The notes under the pieces were generated by a model. It worked only from the letters and a program-made list of their open reading frames with translations. It ran no database searches and was not told the DNA's origin. A DNA stretch of 64,000 bases from Phaeobacter bryozoorum (lineage in GTDB: Bacteria > Pseudomonadota > Alphaproteobacteria > Rhodobacterales > Rhodobacteraceae): NCBI RefSeq assembly GCF_041893525.1, contig NZ_CP169069.1. One strand, 5' to 3'. Shown one piece after another: positions 8,825 through 17,624 of this stretch. Made by a program: the position numbers and the translations under genes. The stretch's first letter is position 1. Every line of letters begins with the position of its first letter.

Positions 8825-9892
8825 TCAGCCCTCGGGCGCTGCATCCGCTGTTGATGGGATAAAATCGCGCCAATGATCCCCGACGGTGGGCAGTTCTGTA
8901 TAGGTCCGCCGTGCGTCGGCGGCGCGACCGATGAGATCGGCGGCAGACATGCCCATTTTGTCACAATAGGCTTCCAGTTCATCGACCGCGTCCGTGATCA
9001 CCCTCCAGCCGCGCAGCATCACCTCGGAGGATAGCCCTACGGCACTGCTACCAGCCAGCATCATCCGGGCAACGTCCCGACCATTTGTCGCGCCGTTGGT
9101 GCCAATCAATGGGCAGCCCGGACCAAGACGTCGTCGGCTTGTTGCCAACCAATGGCAAGTGATCGGCAGGTTCCAATACCCCCCGATACCGCAGCTTGTG
9201 TCCAGCACAGGTTTTTGTGTTTCAAGATCAGGCACCAACCCAAGCGACCGGCCTGCCATAACCACGCTTTGGGCGCCTGCGGAAAAGGCTGCTTCAGCGA
9301 GGTCGCCTACGCGTTCGCTTTGACCTGAGATCTTGATCCAGACCGGAATATCTAATGCTTCAACCATCATTCCGGTGAGCCTTGCCACCCGTTCGGGGAC
9401 CAGCTCCGTGCTGACAGCACAGCGCGCCGCCTGGCTGGCGTAGGGCGTACCGATGTTCAGTTCCAGCAGCTTCAGCCCGGCGGCCTGGATCGCGCGCGCC
9501 ATGTCCAGGGCTGCGGCTGGCTGGGCCAGGACCAGTGACGGTACGAACAGACAGTCGTGTTGACCTGCCAGACGGTCCATACTCACAGCTTGCAAGAGCC
9601 AAGCGTCAAACGTCAGTGACGGTAGCCCAGATCGGGTAAACACCGTCAGTCCGCGAGGAGCATCCTCGGACCAATCCACCTTGTTCCAGTCTCGATCCAG
9701 CAAAGTGTATTCAGCCTGCTGCAACTGGTGCCTGGCGGCTTGCAACTCGTTGATAGATTTGCCGACCACCGCACCCGCGCCGGCTTCAATCGCAGCACGG
9801 ACCCCCTCGATATCAATCAGATGTTCTCCCGGCGCCGCGATCACCGGGTTCTTCAGGCAAAGATCTCCAATGCGGGTCTCAAGCTTGGCCAT
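8825..9892 (-). CDS. Dihydroorotate/dihydropyrimidine dehydrogenase-like FMN oxidoreductase
   Basis: A 355-residue TIM-barrel flavoprotein of the DHOD/dihydropyrimidine dehydrogenase family. Family features are LKNPVIAAPG at the start, the LELNIGTPY segment (family NxScPN region, here altered), VWIKISGQSERVGDLAEAAFSAG (FMN phosphate and lysine region) and LIGTNGATNGRDVARMMLAG near the C-terminus. As last gene of the aminotransferase-BKACE operon, three bases after the BKACE stop, it is unlikely to be the biosynthetic PyrD. It more likely reduces or oxidises a cyclic or unsaturated acid in this catabolic pathway. The substrate is unknown. Confidence 0.65.
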   Translation of the reverse strand: MAKLETRIGDLCLKNPVIAAPGEHLIDIEGVRAAIEAGAGAVVGKSINELQAARHQLQQAEYTLLDRDWNKVDWSEDAPRGLTVFTRSGLPSLTFDAWLLQAVSMDRLAGQHDCLFVPSLVLAQPAAALDMARAIQAAGLKLLELNIGTPYASQAARCAVSTELVPERVARLTGMMVEALDIPVWIKISGQSERVGDLAEAAFSAGAQSVVMAGRSLGLVPDLETQKPVLDTSCGIGGYWNLPITCHWLATSRRRLGPGCPLIGTNGATNGRDVARMMLAGSSAVGLSSEVMLRGWRVITDAVDELEAYCDKMGMSAADLIGRAADARRTYTELPTVGDHWRDFIPSTADAAPEG

Positions 9893-9895
9893 GCG

Positions 9896-10792
9896 TCACC
9901 CGCCGACTTCCAGCCGTTCCCCTGAGCACACAGTCTCCTTGACCTGCGGCCCTGGCGTCGACGCCCGCAAGCCCAGAATGCGGCGTGCCTCATCTGTGGT
10001 CGCGACAGGACGCTCGTATTTTTCGCAGAGCGCTGTCACACGCTCCACGAGTGCAGCGTTCGACGGCGCCAGCGTATTGCGGTCGAGCCTGACATTATCC
10101 TCAAGACCCGTTCGCGTGTGTCCACCTGTCGAGATTGCCCATTCATTGACAACCAACTGGGCAGCGCCAATGCCGGCAGCGCACCACGGCGATGTCGGCG
10201 ACAGCCGTTGCAGCGTTGCCCGGTAGATATCAAATATGGCTCTGTCTGCGGGCATCGCATTGCGCACCCCCATGACAAACTGCACATAAGGCGGGTCATG
10301 CAACTTACCCTCTTGCGCCATCTTGCACGCATTTACGATATGGCTAAGATCAAAGGCTTCAATCTCCGGCATCACACCGTAGGCCGCCATCTCGCTTGCC
10401 AGCCAATCCACCAGCTCGGGCGGGTTTTCGTAGACCCGTGTTGGGAAGTTGTTTGATCCGACCGAAAGCGACGCCATATCGGGCCGCAGTGACAGCATAC
10501 CGCCCCGTATCCGGCCAGACCCGGACCGGCCACCTGTGGACAGCTGGACGATCATGCCATCACAGTGCTTGCGGATTCCTTCCATCAGGCGCGCGAATTT
10601 ATCAGGTTCCGAACTGGGTGTTTCGTCCTGGTTCCGAACATGACAATGCGCAATCGCGGCACCGGCCTCAAACGCGGCCTGGGTGCTTTCGATCTGTTCA
10701 TCAACTGAAATTGGAACCGCCGGATTGTCCGACTTGCGGGGCAGTGACCCGGTAATTGCCACACAGATTATGCAGGGTGCTTGGTCGGTCAT
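9896..10792 (-). CDS. Beta-keto acid cleavage enzyme (BKACE, DUF849)
   Basis: A 298-residue TIM-barrel enzyme of the BKACE family. BKACEs condense a beta-keto acid with acetyl-CoA, giving acetoacetate plus a new acyl-CoA; the prototype is 3-keto-5-aminohexanoate cleavage enzyme. The zinc-binding AHCHVR motif (His49, His51), QLSTGGRSG, MPEIEAFDLSH, and the closing GGHTRTGLEDNVRL segment are all present. It overlaps the upstream aminotransferase gene by four bases (ATGA), showing translational coupling. Together these genes suggest deamination of an amino acid to a keto acid, then cleavage. BKACE specificities vary, so the substrate cannot be read from the sequence. Confidence 0.8.
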   Translation of the reverse strand: MTDQAPCIICVAITGSLPRKSDNPAVPISVDEQIESTQAAFEAGAAIAHCHVRNQDETPSSEPDKFARLMEGIRKHCDGMIVQLSTGGRSGSGRIRGGMLSLRPDMASLSVGSNNFPTRVYENPPELVDWLASEMAAYGVMPEIEAFDLSHIVNACKMAQEGKLHDPPYVQFVMGVRNAMPADRAIFDIYRATLQRLSPTSPWCAAGIGAAQLVVNEWAISTGGHTRTGLEDNVRLDRNTLAPSNAALVERVTALCEKYERPVATTDEARRILGLRASTPGPQVKETVCSGERLEVGG

Positions 10793-11991
10793 GGGTGGGA
10801 TTCTTCCAGATTGGCCAAGGCCTCTATCGCCGCCCCTGCTCCGCGTGCATCGGCCTGTATGCCGAGCACCTTCAGAGCCAAATCAATGCTTGAGATCGCC
10901 CCCAGAATGGTCGGTGCATTGATGTGCCCCATATGCCCGATCCGTATCGACTTGTTGGCCCAGTCGCCCAGGCCCCGGCCCAGCGTAACACCGCAATGTT
11001 GCTTGCAGAAAGCGATGATCCTATGCGCGTGTGTGTCGGCAAAGTTCAGCACCGATACCGATGGCGCGCGAGCAGACGGGTCCATAATATTCGCCATCGC
11101 GCCCGCCGCCGCCCATTGGCCAATTGCGGCCAGTGTCGCATCTCTAAGCGCTGCGTGACGTGCAAAGACCGCGCCGAGCCCCTCCCGCTCCATCATGTCT
11201 AGTGCTGCCGCGAGCCCGAACAAGAGCTGTTCGGGCGGCGTGCCACAGTATTTAGAGTAGTGATCACCCGTCATTCGCGCGGTCCAATCCCAGTAGCGGG
11301 ACCGCAGACCCGCTGAGGCATGGGCCGCCAATGCACGCGGTCCTGCCACCACGAAACCCAGTCCCGCTGGACACATCAGACCTTTCTGTGACGCTGATAC
11401 CGCAACATCCACGTGCCATTCGTCGAAAGCAAATGGCATGGTGCCCAGCGACGCGATGGCATCCACCATCAGCAGAGCAGAATGACCAGTGACGTCTATG
11501 GCCTGCCGGATGGCACCGATCTTGTTGCAGACGCCTGAGGCGGTATCGACCTGAACACAAAGGATGGCGGCAATCTCGTTCGCGCTGTCTTCTGTCAATC
11601 GCCGTATCAGCGCGTCGGTGTCGATGGGTCGGTGCCAGTCGCCCGGCAGGATCTCGATCTGTAATCCCATCGCCTCTGCCATGTCTCCCCAGCCAAGCGC
11701 GAACCGGCCGGATTCCAAGACCAGAATTCGATCTCCGCGCGACAACGTATTGCAAAGCGCCGCATCCCAGACGCCATGACCGTTGGCCGCATAGAGAAAG
11801 ACCCGCTGCGATGTGCCGAATGCTTTCTGCAAGCCTGCCTCGCACCGGGCCGTCACGTCGAGAAGCGGCCCGGAATAGATGTCGATGGAGGGGCGCTGGA
11901 TCGCCGTGCGCACGGCATCGGGAAGGATCGACGGCCCCGGGATCAGAATGGTTTCCGGTCCGGCGGCCAGTTTTGGGAAAGCATCAATCAT
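10789..11991 (-). CDS. Class V aminotransferase (alanine/serine-glyoxylate aminotransferase-like)
   Basis: A 400-residue PLP enzyme of the PucG/AGT/SGAT branch. It opens ILIPGPSILPDAVRTAI, with YAANGHGVWDAAL for cofactor phosphate binding, LLMVDAIASLGTMPF (Asp177) and the Schiff-base lysine at about residue 203 in VSASQKGLMCPAGLGF. The family transfers amino groups from small amino acids (serine, alanine, ureidoglycine) to glyoxylate or similar. It is flanked by the TAXI-TRAP permease gene (8-base overlap) and BKACE (4-base overlap), so it probably deaminates the imported compound or an early intermediate. Confidence 0.75.
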   Translation of the reverse strand: MIDAFPKLAAGPETILIPGPSILPDAVRTAIQRPSIDIYSGPLLDVTARCEAGLQKAFGTSQRVFLYAANGHGVWDAALCNTLSRGDRILVLESGRFALGWGDMAEAMGLQIEILPGDWHRPIDTDALIRRLTEDSANEIAAILCVQVDTASGVCNKIGAIRQAIDVTGHSALLMVDAIASLGTMPFAFDEWHVDVAVSASQKGLMCPAGLGFVVAGPRALAAHASAGLRSRYWDWTARMTGDHYSKYCGTPPEQLLFGLAAALDMMEREGLGAVFARHAALRDATLAAIGQWAAAGAMANIMDPSARAPSVSVLNFADTHAHRIIAFCKQHCGVTLGRGLGDWANKSIRIGHMGHINAPTILGAISSIDLALKVLGIQADARGAGAAIEALANLEESHP

Positions 11992-13957
11992 GGCTTAGCT
12001 CGATCTTGCCAAGCCGCCGCTCCCGCAGAAAGGCAGAGGCCACCACCGGGATGATCACAAGCCCCGCCAAACCCAGGATTTCATGCTTTTCAAGCGGGAT
12101 GACCGTGTGCCCGGGGAGCGGCATGATGATCGAACCCGCAATGAGCAGCAGCCGATCGTGTAGCTTCAGACGACCAACACCCGCCAGATAGCCCTGCATA
12201 CCGCTGGCAAAGCACATCACACCCAAGACCGCGATGCTAAGTGCGATCACGATTTCACCCGGGCTGCCGACCAGAATTAACGCCGGATCCAGCACGAAGA
12301 AGAAGGGGATGAAGTAGATGACGCTGCCAAGTCTCATCGCCTCAACTCCCGTGGCCATTGGCGGTGCCTTTGCGACCGAGGCGGCGGCAAACGCCCCCAG
12401 CGCAACAGGCGGCGTGATGAACGACAGCATACCCCAGTAGAAAATGAACATATGGACGGCCATTGCATTCATTCCGGTCGCAACCAGTGCGGGAGCAAGA
12501 ATAATCGCAAGAAAGATGTAGGCCGCCGTCACCGTCATACCGATACCAAGCACAAAGCTGGTCATCGCCCCGATGATCAAAAGCACCATAGGCGAGCCGC
12601 CAGCGATCGACAGCAGGTCATTCACCAACGTTCCGGCAAGCCCGGTCATCGAGAGGGCACCAACAATCAAACCAATCCCCGCCAATACGCTAACGAGTTC
12701 GGCAAAAAGCTTCGTCAGCGTGTCAACAAAAGCAAGCAGCTCGTCACGTCCCCAGCGCGTGTTCTTTGAGAACAGCTGATTGATGATCAGCAGCACTGGA
12801 GTTGCATAGAACGGCGCCAGCATTTCGCGGCGAAGGAAAAGCAGCAGATAAACAAGGAGAGCGAAGGCAAAGATATAGAACCACCCTTCTTTCAGCGTCT
12901 GTCGCACCGATGGCAATTCCGCGGCCTCAAGCCCCTTGATACCTTCGCGCGCCGCGCGCGCGTCGATCTGGATGAAAAGCCCGAAGAAATATAAGAACGA
13001 CGGGATAATCGCGGCCATTGCAACACTGGCGTAAGAGACCTCGAGAAAATTGGCCATGATGAAGGCTGTGGCGCCCATAACTGGCGGCATTAGCACACCA
13101 CCCGTTGAAGCGCAGGCCTCGACCCCGGCGGCAAAGGGTGCCTTTAGCTTGATACGGCGCATCGCAGGGATGGTCATCACACCGGTGGTCATGACATTGG
13201 TCACAACCGAGCCGCTCATCGAGCCCATCAAGCCGCTTGCTACAATCGCAACCTTCGCTGGCCCGCCACGAATATGTCCCAGCAGAGCAAAGGCAAGATT
13301 AATGAAGAATGTGCCCGCCCCGGTATGCTGTAGCGCTGCACCAAAGATCAGAAACCCGATGACCAGATTGGCGAACGCCCGCATCGGGATGCCCACAATG
13401 CTCTCGTTGCTCATGGCATGGTAACCCGCCGCAGTCTCCAGCGGGTAGGAAAACCCGCGAATGGGGCCGGGCATGGCATCGGCAAACAATGGATAGAGGG
13501 ACACGACGCCCACAATAACGGCGAGTGCCGTGCCGCCGGCGCGGCGCGAGGCCTCAAAGATCAGGACCCAGAGTGCCATCGAAATATAGGTGGCGCGCGC
13601 GGGTGCCGCGAGTTCCCAGCCATTTTGCATCATGTTGAGCGAGTTTGCGATAAACCAGCACAGCACAGATCCGGTCAGGACCGCCAGGACGATATCGTAA
13701 AACGGCACCCTGGTGCCGGTCGCAGCCTTGCCAATGGGCAAGATGATGAAGACGGACGGGATGATCAAAAGCAAAAGCAGATACATATACTGATTTGCAA
13801 GAAGTGTATGGCCCACAAAGAAATGCAGATTGAAGGCCTGATTGATCGAAAGAAACACTACGGCGCAGGTGCTTGCCCGCAGCAACCAGAGCCAGGCATT
13901 GCCGACAGGTCGGAAACGGCTGACCGACGCTTCTAGGTCGTCCATCTTCGTACTCAT
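11984..13957 (-). CDS. TRAP transporter fused permease (TAXI type, DctQ-DctM fusion)
   Basis: A 657-residue multi-spanning membrane protein. About four N-terminal helices (small-subunit part) lead into a long DctM-like region with GLMGSMSGSVVTNVMTTGVMTIPAMRR and GGVLMPPVMGATAFIMANFL, then FVLGIGMTVTAAYIFLAIILAP. These are typical of TAXI-family fused TRAP permeases that use an ion gradient to import carboxylates or amino acids. The gene for the binding protein lies immediately upstream (3 bp gap). The C-terminal tail with extra helices is usual for this fused type. Confidence 0.85.
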   Translation of the reverse strand: MSTKMDDLEASVSRFRPVGNAWLWLLRASTCAVVFLSINQAFNLHFFVGHTLLANQYMYLLLLLIIPSVFIILPIGKAATGTRVPFYDIVLAVLTGSVLCWFIANSLNMMQNGWELAAPARATYISMALWVLIFEASRRAGGTALAVIVGVVSLYPLFADAMPGPIRGFSYPLETAAGYHAMSNESIVGIPMRAFANLVIGFLIFGAALQHTGAGTFFINLAFALLGHIRGGPAKVAIVASGLMGSMSGSVVTNVMTTGVMTIPAMRRIKLKAPFAAGVEACASTGGVLMPPVMGATAFIMANFLEVSYASVAMAAIIPSFLYFFGLFIQIDARAAREGIKGLEAAELPSVRQTLKEGWFYIFAFALLVYLLLFLRREMLAPFYATPVLLIINQLFSKNTRWGRDELLAFVDTLTKLFAELVSVLAGIGLIVGALSMTGLAGTLVNDLLSIAGGSPMVLLIIGAMTSFVLGIGMTVTAAYIFLAIILAPALVATGMNAMAVHMFIFYWGMLSFITPPVALGAFAAASVAKAPPMATGVEAMRLGSVIYFIPFFFVLDPALILVGSPGEIVIALSIAVLGVMCFASGMQGYLAGVGRLKLHDRLLLIAGSIIMPLPGHTVIPLEKHEILGLAGLVIIPVVASAFLRERRLGKIELSHD

Positions 13958-13960
13958 GGA

Positions 13961-15100
13961 TCAGTTATCCCAAACTGTCGGCATATTTGCCGCTCGCAGC
14001 GCATCTGCACGCGCGGCCATCCAGCGCTTCTGGAAGTCATCGGCGCTTTTGTCCTCCAGGTCTTGCCACGCATTTGCGATCACAGCCTGCCGGCTCAGAA
14101 GATACCGGTTGTGCGCTTCATTTTCGTCAGACCACAGGCCAACCGACTTCCAATACGCAACCGCTCCTTCATGATACGGCAAGACCCATTGGAAATTCTG
14201 CCGATCCTTGGCCCAGCCGCTGGCGGAGGGCTCGGCGGCGACAAATCTCTCGAACTGCTCGTCGATGCCCTTTGCCATGTTCATCACAAGCCCAGCATCG
14301 CGATCCGGCGCGGTCACGAGAATTGGATAGGGAAAGCCGCTGCATTGCAACGGGTTAGCATCCGAGATGTTGGTACCGGCCGTTGCGATCCGTTTGGCCA
14401 TATGAGGGGCCACGGCCTGCATTCTCGCCCAATTTTCGGTTTCATCATGTGGAGTTTCAAGCCAGCGCAAACCCCGCGGAGACGCGTCAACTTCGGTGCC
14501 GCCGCCTGTGGTAAATGAAGTCATCGCATCGGCCTGATCATTCAGGATTGCTTTCCATGCCGCGTCAAACCCGCTTACCTCGACTTTGGTGACATCGTCC
14601 CAAGTCAATCCGCCATATGCGAGAAAGGCCGTCACATTGGTCTGTAGCGCGGGTGAACCGACAACCCAAGGCAACCGCTTGCCCTTGAGATCTGCCGCAG
14701 TCACGATATTCGCGTCTGCCGCAGTTCCAAGCGCGAGACAGTTGTTGCCGGATGCGCTCATCACCATTTGCAGGGGTTGTGGTCCCAGTTCCGGTTTCGC
14801 CCACCCGAGGACGCCCTCAGCTGCATAGAACACGCCAGATCCGGCAGCGGCAAAATCGATCTGACCGCTCACCACTGGCACAACGCGCGAGACGTCATTT
14901 TTAGCCGGAACAACGCGCAGCGTAACGCCGTATTCGTCCTGGAGCGCCTTGCCGATAGCAACCGACTGGCTATAGCCCGAGCTTCCGACATTATAGGCTG
15001 TCCACGACAACGTATCGGGCAGCTTGGTCTCTTCCGCCGCGGCGGCACCGCCCAGGCACATCGCCAAAAGCGGACCCATAATTCTAAGCGTTTTGGTCAT
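13961..15100 (-). CDS. TAXI-family TRAP transporter substrate-binding protein
   Basis: A 379-residue periplasmic protein with a cleavable signal peptide ending near GGAAAAEE. The TAXI pattern is visible in YNVGSSGYSQSVAIGKALQDEYG, RVVPVVSGQIDFAAAGSG (the region after which the family is named), LKGKRLPWVVGSPALQTNV and DAMTSFTTGG. It captures the substrate and hands it to the fused permease encoded downstream. It is the first gene of a five-gene minus-strand operon (SBP, permease, aminotransferase, BKACE, DHOD-like) and is divergent from the IclR gene, with an operator-like palindrome between them. Confidence 0.85.
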   Translation of the reverse strand: MTKTLRIMGPLLAMCLGGAAAAEETKLPDTLSWTAYNVGSSGYSQSVAIGKALQDEYGVTLRVVPAKNDVSRVVPVVSGQIDFAAAGSGVFYAAEGVLGWAKPELGPQPLQMVMSASGNNCLALGTAADANIVTAADLKGKRLPWVVGSPALQTNVTAFLAYGGLTWDDVTKVEVSGFDAAWKAILNDQADAMTSFTTGGGTEVDASPRGLRWLETPHDETENWARMQAVAPHMAKRIATAGTNISDANPLQCSGFPYPILVTAPDRDAGLVMNMAKGIDEQFERFVAAEPSASGWAKDRQNFQWVLPYHEGAVAYWKSVGLWSDENEAHNRYLLSRQAVIANAWQDLEDKSADDFQKRWMAARADALRAANMPTVWDN

Positions 15101-15285
15101 TTCTATTTCTCACACTTCCTAGTCGGTTACGCGGTCCGGTTTCCGCCCTTTGTTCTGGTTAGAACTCAGTCGCCCTAGCCTTTGCCCCATTGAAAACTCT
15201 TGGTCGAAAACCTGGACGAGCGTCTGAGTTAACCTGTGATTTACTGTCAGGTCTTGCCTGCGACCTCTCAACGATTGCGCAGGGC

Positions 15286-15304
15286 TGTTCCACTGTGTGG
15301 AACA
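15286..15304. promoter_or_regulatory. Perfect palindrome, candidate IclR operator
   Basis: TGTTCCAC-TGT-GTGGAACA is a perfect 8-bp inverted repeat with a 3-bp spacer. It lies in the 242-bp region between the divergent TAXI-binding-protein and IclR genes, 39 bp before the IclR start. The core TTCCAC-N3-GTGGAA recurs at 21876-21892. Size and symmetry fit an IclR-family dimer site. Binding by the adjacent regulator is inferred. Confidence 0.7.
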
Positions 15305-15342
15305 ATATGGTAAGCGTTCCAGACATCGCATAAGGGAGCAGG

Positions 15343-16122
15343 TTGTTGGTACGGTATACTCCGGTCAGATCCGTCGAGCGGGCGATGGCGGTGCTTGAGG
15401 AAATGAACCGCGTCAAAAGCTCCACGGTTGCTCAACTGCATCTCCGCACCAAACTCGCAAAGCCGACAATCGTGCGGTTGCTCCAGACGCTGGAACACAT
15501 GGGTTATGTGAGCAGAGATGAACGCCAGTCGGGCTATGTTCTGACCTCAAAGGTCATGTCGCTTAGTGCCGGGTTTCACAATGACCCGCTGGTTGTCGAA
15601 GCCGGGCGTGCCTATGCCATTGCCCTGACAAAGCAGGTTACTTGGCCGGTCTCAATCGCCATTCCAGATCAGGGCGACGTCGTGGTTCGGTTCTCAACCA
15701 TTCCCGACAGCCCGATTTCACCGTTTCACGCAACGGTGAATATGCGCCTGTCATTGGATCTTCATGGGCTGGGACTTGCCTATCTGGCTTTCTGTCCCGA
15801 GGACGAACAGCGCATTTTGTTGAAATCGATATTCGAACGCAGCAAGAGTGAGACGCCGCAATCAGGCGACACAGAAACCGGGCTGCAAGGGCGACTGGCC
15901 CTCATCAAGCAGCAGGGATTTGCGGAGCGGCTGCGCGCCGCCGGCAACGAAAGCTCCAACACGATCGCGGTTCCGATCCTTGGCGAAGGCCGCGTACTGG
16001 GGACTTTGGGTATTACCTATTTCCGCTCGGCCGTCCGGCGCGCGGATGCCGTTCGCGACTTTCTGCGCCCGCTACAGGATGCGGCCAAACAGATCGCCAG
16101 CAATGTCCGCGATCTGACCTGA
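15343..16122 (+). CDS. IclR-family transcriptional regulator
   Basis: About 259 residues. The N-terminal winged helix (about residues 8-70: VRSVERAMAVLEEMNRV, KPTIVRLLQTLEHMGYV) is followed by an IclR effector domain (about 85-255) ending LGTLGITYFRSAVRRADAVRDFL. The start appears to be TTG at 15343 or 15346, both after a GGGAG ribosome-binding site; no ATG is suitably placed. It stands between the two operons of the catabolic locus and is divergent from the transporter operon. Two palindromes sharing TTCCAC-N3-GTGGAA suggest it controls both operons and possibly soxBDAG. The effector is probably a pathway intermediate. Confidence 0.8.
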   Translation: MLVRYTPVRSVERAMAVLEEMNRVKSSTVAQLHLRTKLAKPTIVRLLQTLEHMGYVSRDERQSGYVLTSKVMSLSAGFHNDPLVVEAGRAYAIALTKQVTWPVSIAIPDQGDVVVRFSTIPDSPISPFHATVNMRLSLDLHGLGLAYLAFCPEDEQRILLKSIFERSKSETPQSGDTETGLQGRLALIKQQGFAERLRAAGNESSNTIAVPILGEGRVLGTLGITYFRSAVRRADAVRDFLRPLQDAAKQIASNVRDLT

Positions 16123-16130
16123 GAGCTGTG

Positions 16131-16760
16131 TCAACGTGCTCGGGTTTCGTTCAACTCTTTCATCAGCGCCTCGAAGCGGGAATCCGCTTGGGCCTGCAAC
16201 TCGGAATAGAGAGAATTGCCACGCACATCGACACCAACGGTCAAGGGGCCCAATTGCTTCACGCGCAAGCGCGTCAGCCGAAATTGCAGGATGAGATCTG
16301 TCCACGCCACGTCGATTACATCTTCGACCGCCTCTGACGTCAATGCGCTGGCCCCACCCACAAATGACAGATAAACACAGCGCATCTCGCGCATTGCCTC
16401 TACCGTCTGCGGACCGACACCGCCTTTTCCACCGATCGCCTTTACCCCACTGGCGCGAATGATCGCTGGCAGATGGGGCTCAAATCGCGTGCTGGTTGAC
16501 GGGTTGATGTAGCGACATTTTTTGTCGGATCCACTCTCTTCGATATAAGCCCCGACCTGACACAACATACCGTCTTTGAGGTCTATCGGCAGCTCAACCC
16601 CCGCTTGCAGATAGTCCTTCATCCGCTTATGCGTCGGCAGACCAACGGTTACAACGATATCCCCTGTGAGATAGACAAGGTCACCGATCCTAAGCCTGTC
16701 CAGACAATCCTGTTGCAGCGGCAAGGTCAAATCGTGGCTCTGGGATCGGGTATTGGTCAT
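16131..16760 (-). CDS. Class I fumarase/tartrate dehydratase-like hydratase, beta subunit
   Basis: A 209-residue Fumerase_C-family subunit. Typical elements are LRIGDLVYLTGDIVVTVGLPTHKRM near the start, AYIEESGSDKKCRYINPSTSTRFEPHLPAIIRASGVKAIGGKGG as the substrate-binding centre, and AWTDLILQFRLTRLRVKQLGPLTVGVDVRGNSLY. It pairs with the alpha subunit encoded just upstream (ATGA overlap). It is the last gene of a seven-gene minus-strand operon and runs tail to tail with the IclR gene. Two-subunit enzymes of this class hydrate fumarate, mesaconate, tartrate or related diacids; the context favours a pathway-specific substrate. Confidence 0.75.
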   Translation of the reverse strand: MTNTRSQSHDLTLPLQQDCLDRLRIGDLVYLTGDIVVTVGLPTHKRMKDYLQAGVELPIDLKDGMLCQVGAYIEESGSDKKCRYINPSTSTRFEPHLPAIIRASGVKAIGGKGGVGPQTVEAMREMRCVYLSFVGGASALTSEAVEDVIDVAWTDLILQFRLTRLRVKQLGPLTVGVDVRGNSLYSELQAQADSRFEALMKELNETRAR

Positions 16761-17623
16761 TCGATCCGCTCGATTTTGCCTGAGTTATAGAGGCGCGCGC
16801 GGGTTCTACGGTTGATCCAGCAGTTGAAGCACACTGCCACGGGGGTAAACCCATGACCGGCGGAATAATCGATATGGATGCCCAATGCTGTCGTATCGCC
16901 GCCCTGCCCCATTGGACCGAAACCCAGCTTGTTGATTGCCTTCAGCAAACGCTTTTCCATATCTGCCAGGATCGGCTCGGGGTTTGTCGTACCCATCGGT
17001 CGCAAGGTCGCATTCTTTGCGATTTTTGCAGCCTGATCGAAGGACCCGCCAATACCGACGCCAATCATGACGGGCGGGCAATGCTGCGAACCGGCCTTGA
17101 TCACCGTCTTGAGGATGAACTCCTCAATATCGGCCAGTCCAGGATAAACAAAGATCTCCAGCGCCGCCCAACGACCTGAGCCGAGCGCCTTGGGTGAACA
17201 TGTGATGTCAATGTAATCCGCGCCATCGACGATATCCCAGTTGATGATGGGCATATCCTTGCCCTGATAGGAGCGTTCGTTTGTCAGAGGGTTCTGAACA
17301 AATTTCAAAAGCGGCGGATCGATACGCTCAACAAGATCGCCAAAACCATCGACGAAGGCAGATTTCACATCCCCTTCGAACCGTGCCTGACTGCCGATCT
17401 TAACAGAATAGACCGGCACACCCGCATCCGAGCACAAAAACCGGTCGTGTTCTTCGGCCAGCTCCGAACTGCGGATCATGAAGTTCAGCACCTTCTTAGC
17501 GTTCTCACCGGTTTCCTCGGCATAGGCTTCGGCAAGCCGTGCTTTCGTGTCCTCGGGGATCTTCTTTAATGACCAATCATAAAGATCGCCGGTCAGCCGC
17601 CGCAGCGCATCGTGTCTGATCAT
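16757..17623 (-). CDS. Class I fumarase/tartrate dehydratase-like hydratase, alpha subunit
   Basis: A 288-residue [4Fe-4S] hydratase subunit. Probable cluster ligands are Cys64 (FLCSDAGVPVY), Cys182 (SQHCPPVMIGVGIGG) and Cys265 or Cys268 (CFNCWINRRTRA). I place the start at ATG 17623, directly after the stop of the flavin reductase-like gene; the frame is open further upstream, but that part is the antisense of the neighbour. MmcBC- or TtdAB-like activities are alternatives to fumarase. The operon encodes an aldolase and hydroxyacid dehydrogenase, so I infer that this pair adds water to, or removes it from, an unsaturated or hydroxylated diacid intermediate. Confidence 0.75.
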   Translation of the reverse strand: MIRHDALRRLTGDLYDWSLKKIPEDTKARLAEAYAEETGENAKKVLNFMIRSSELAEEHDRFLCSDAGVPVYSVKIGSQARFEGDVKSAFVDGFGDLVERIDPPLLKFVQNPLTNERSYQGKDMPIINWDIVDGADYIDITCSPKALGSGRWAALEIFVYPGLADIEEFILKTVIKAGSQHCPPVMIGVGIGGSFDQAAKIAKNATLRPMGTTNPEPILADMEKRLLKAINKLGFGPMGQGGDTTALGIHIDYSAGHGFTPVAVCFNCWINRRTRARLYNSGKIERIE

Positions 17624-17624
17624 C

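Noticed and set aside
8825..9892. Assignment as biosynthetic PyrD
   Set aside because: The NxScPN-type substrate segment is altered and the gene is embedded in a catabolic operon.
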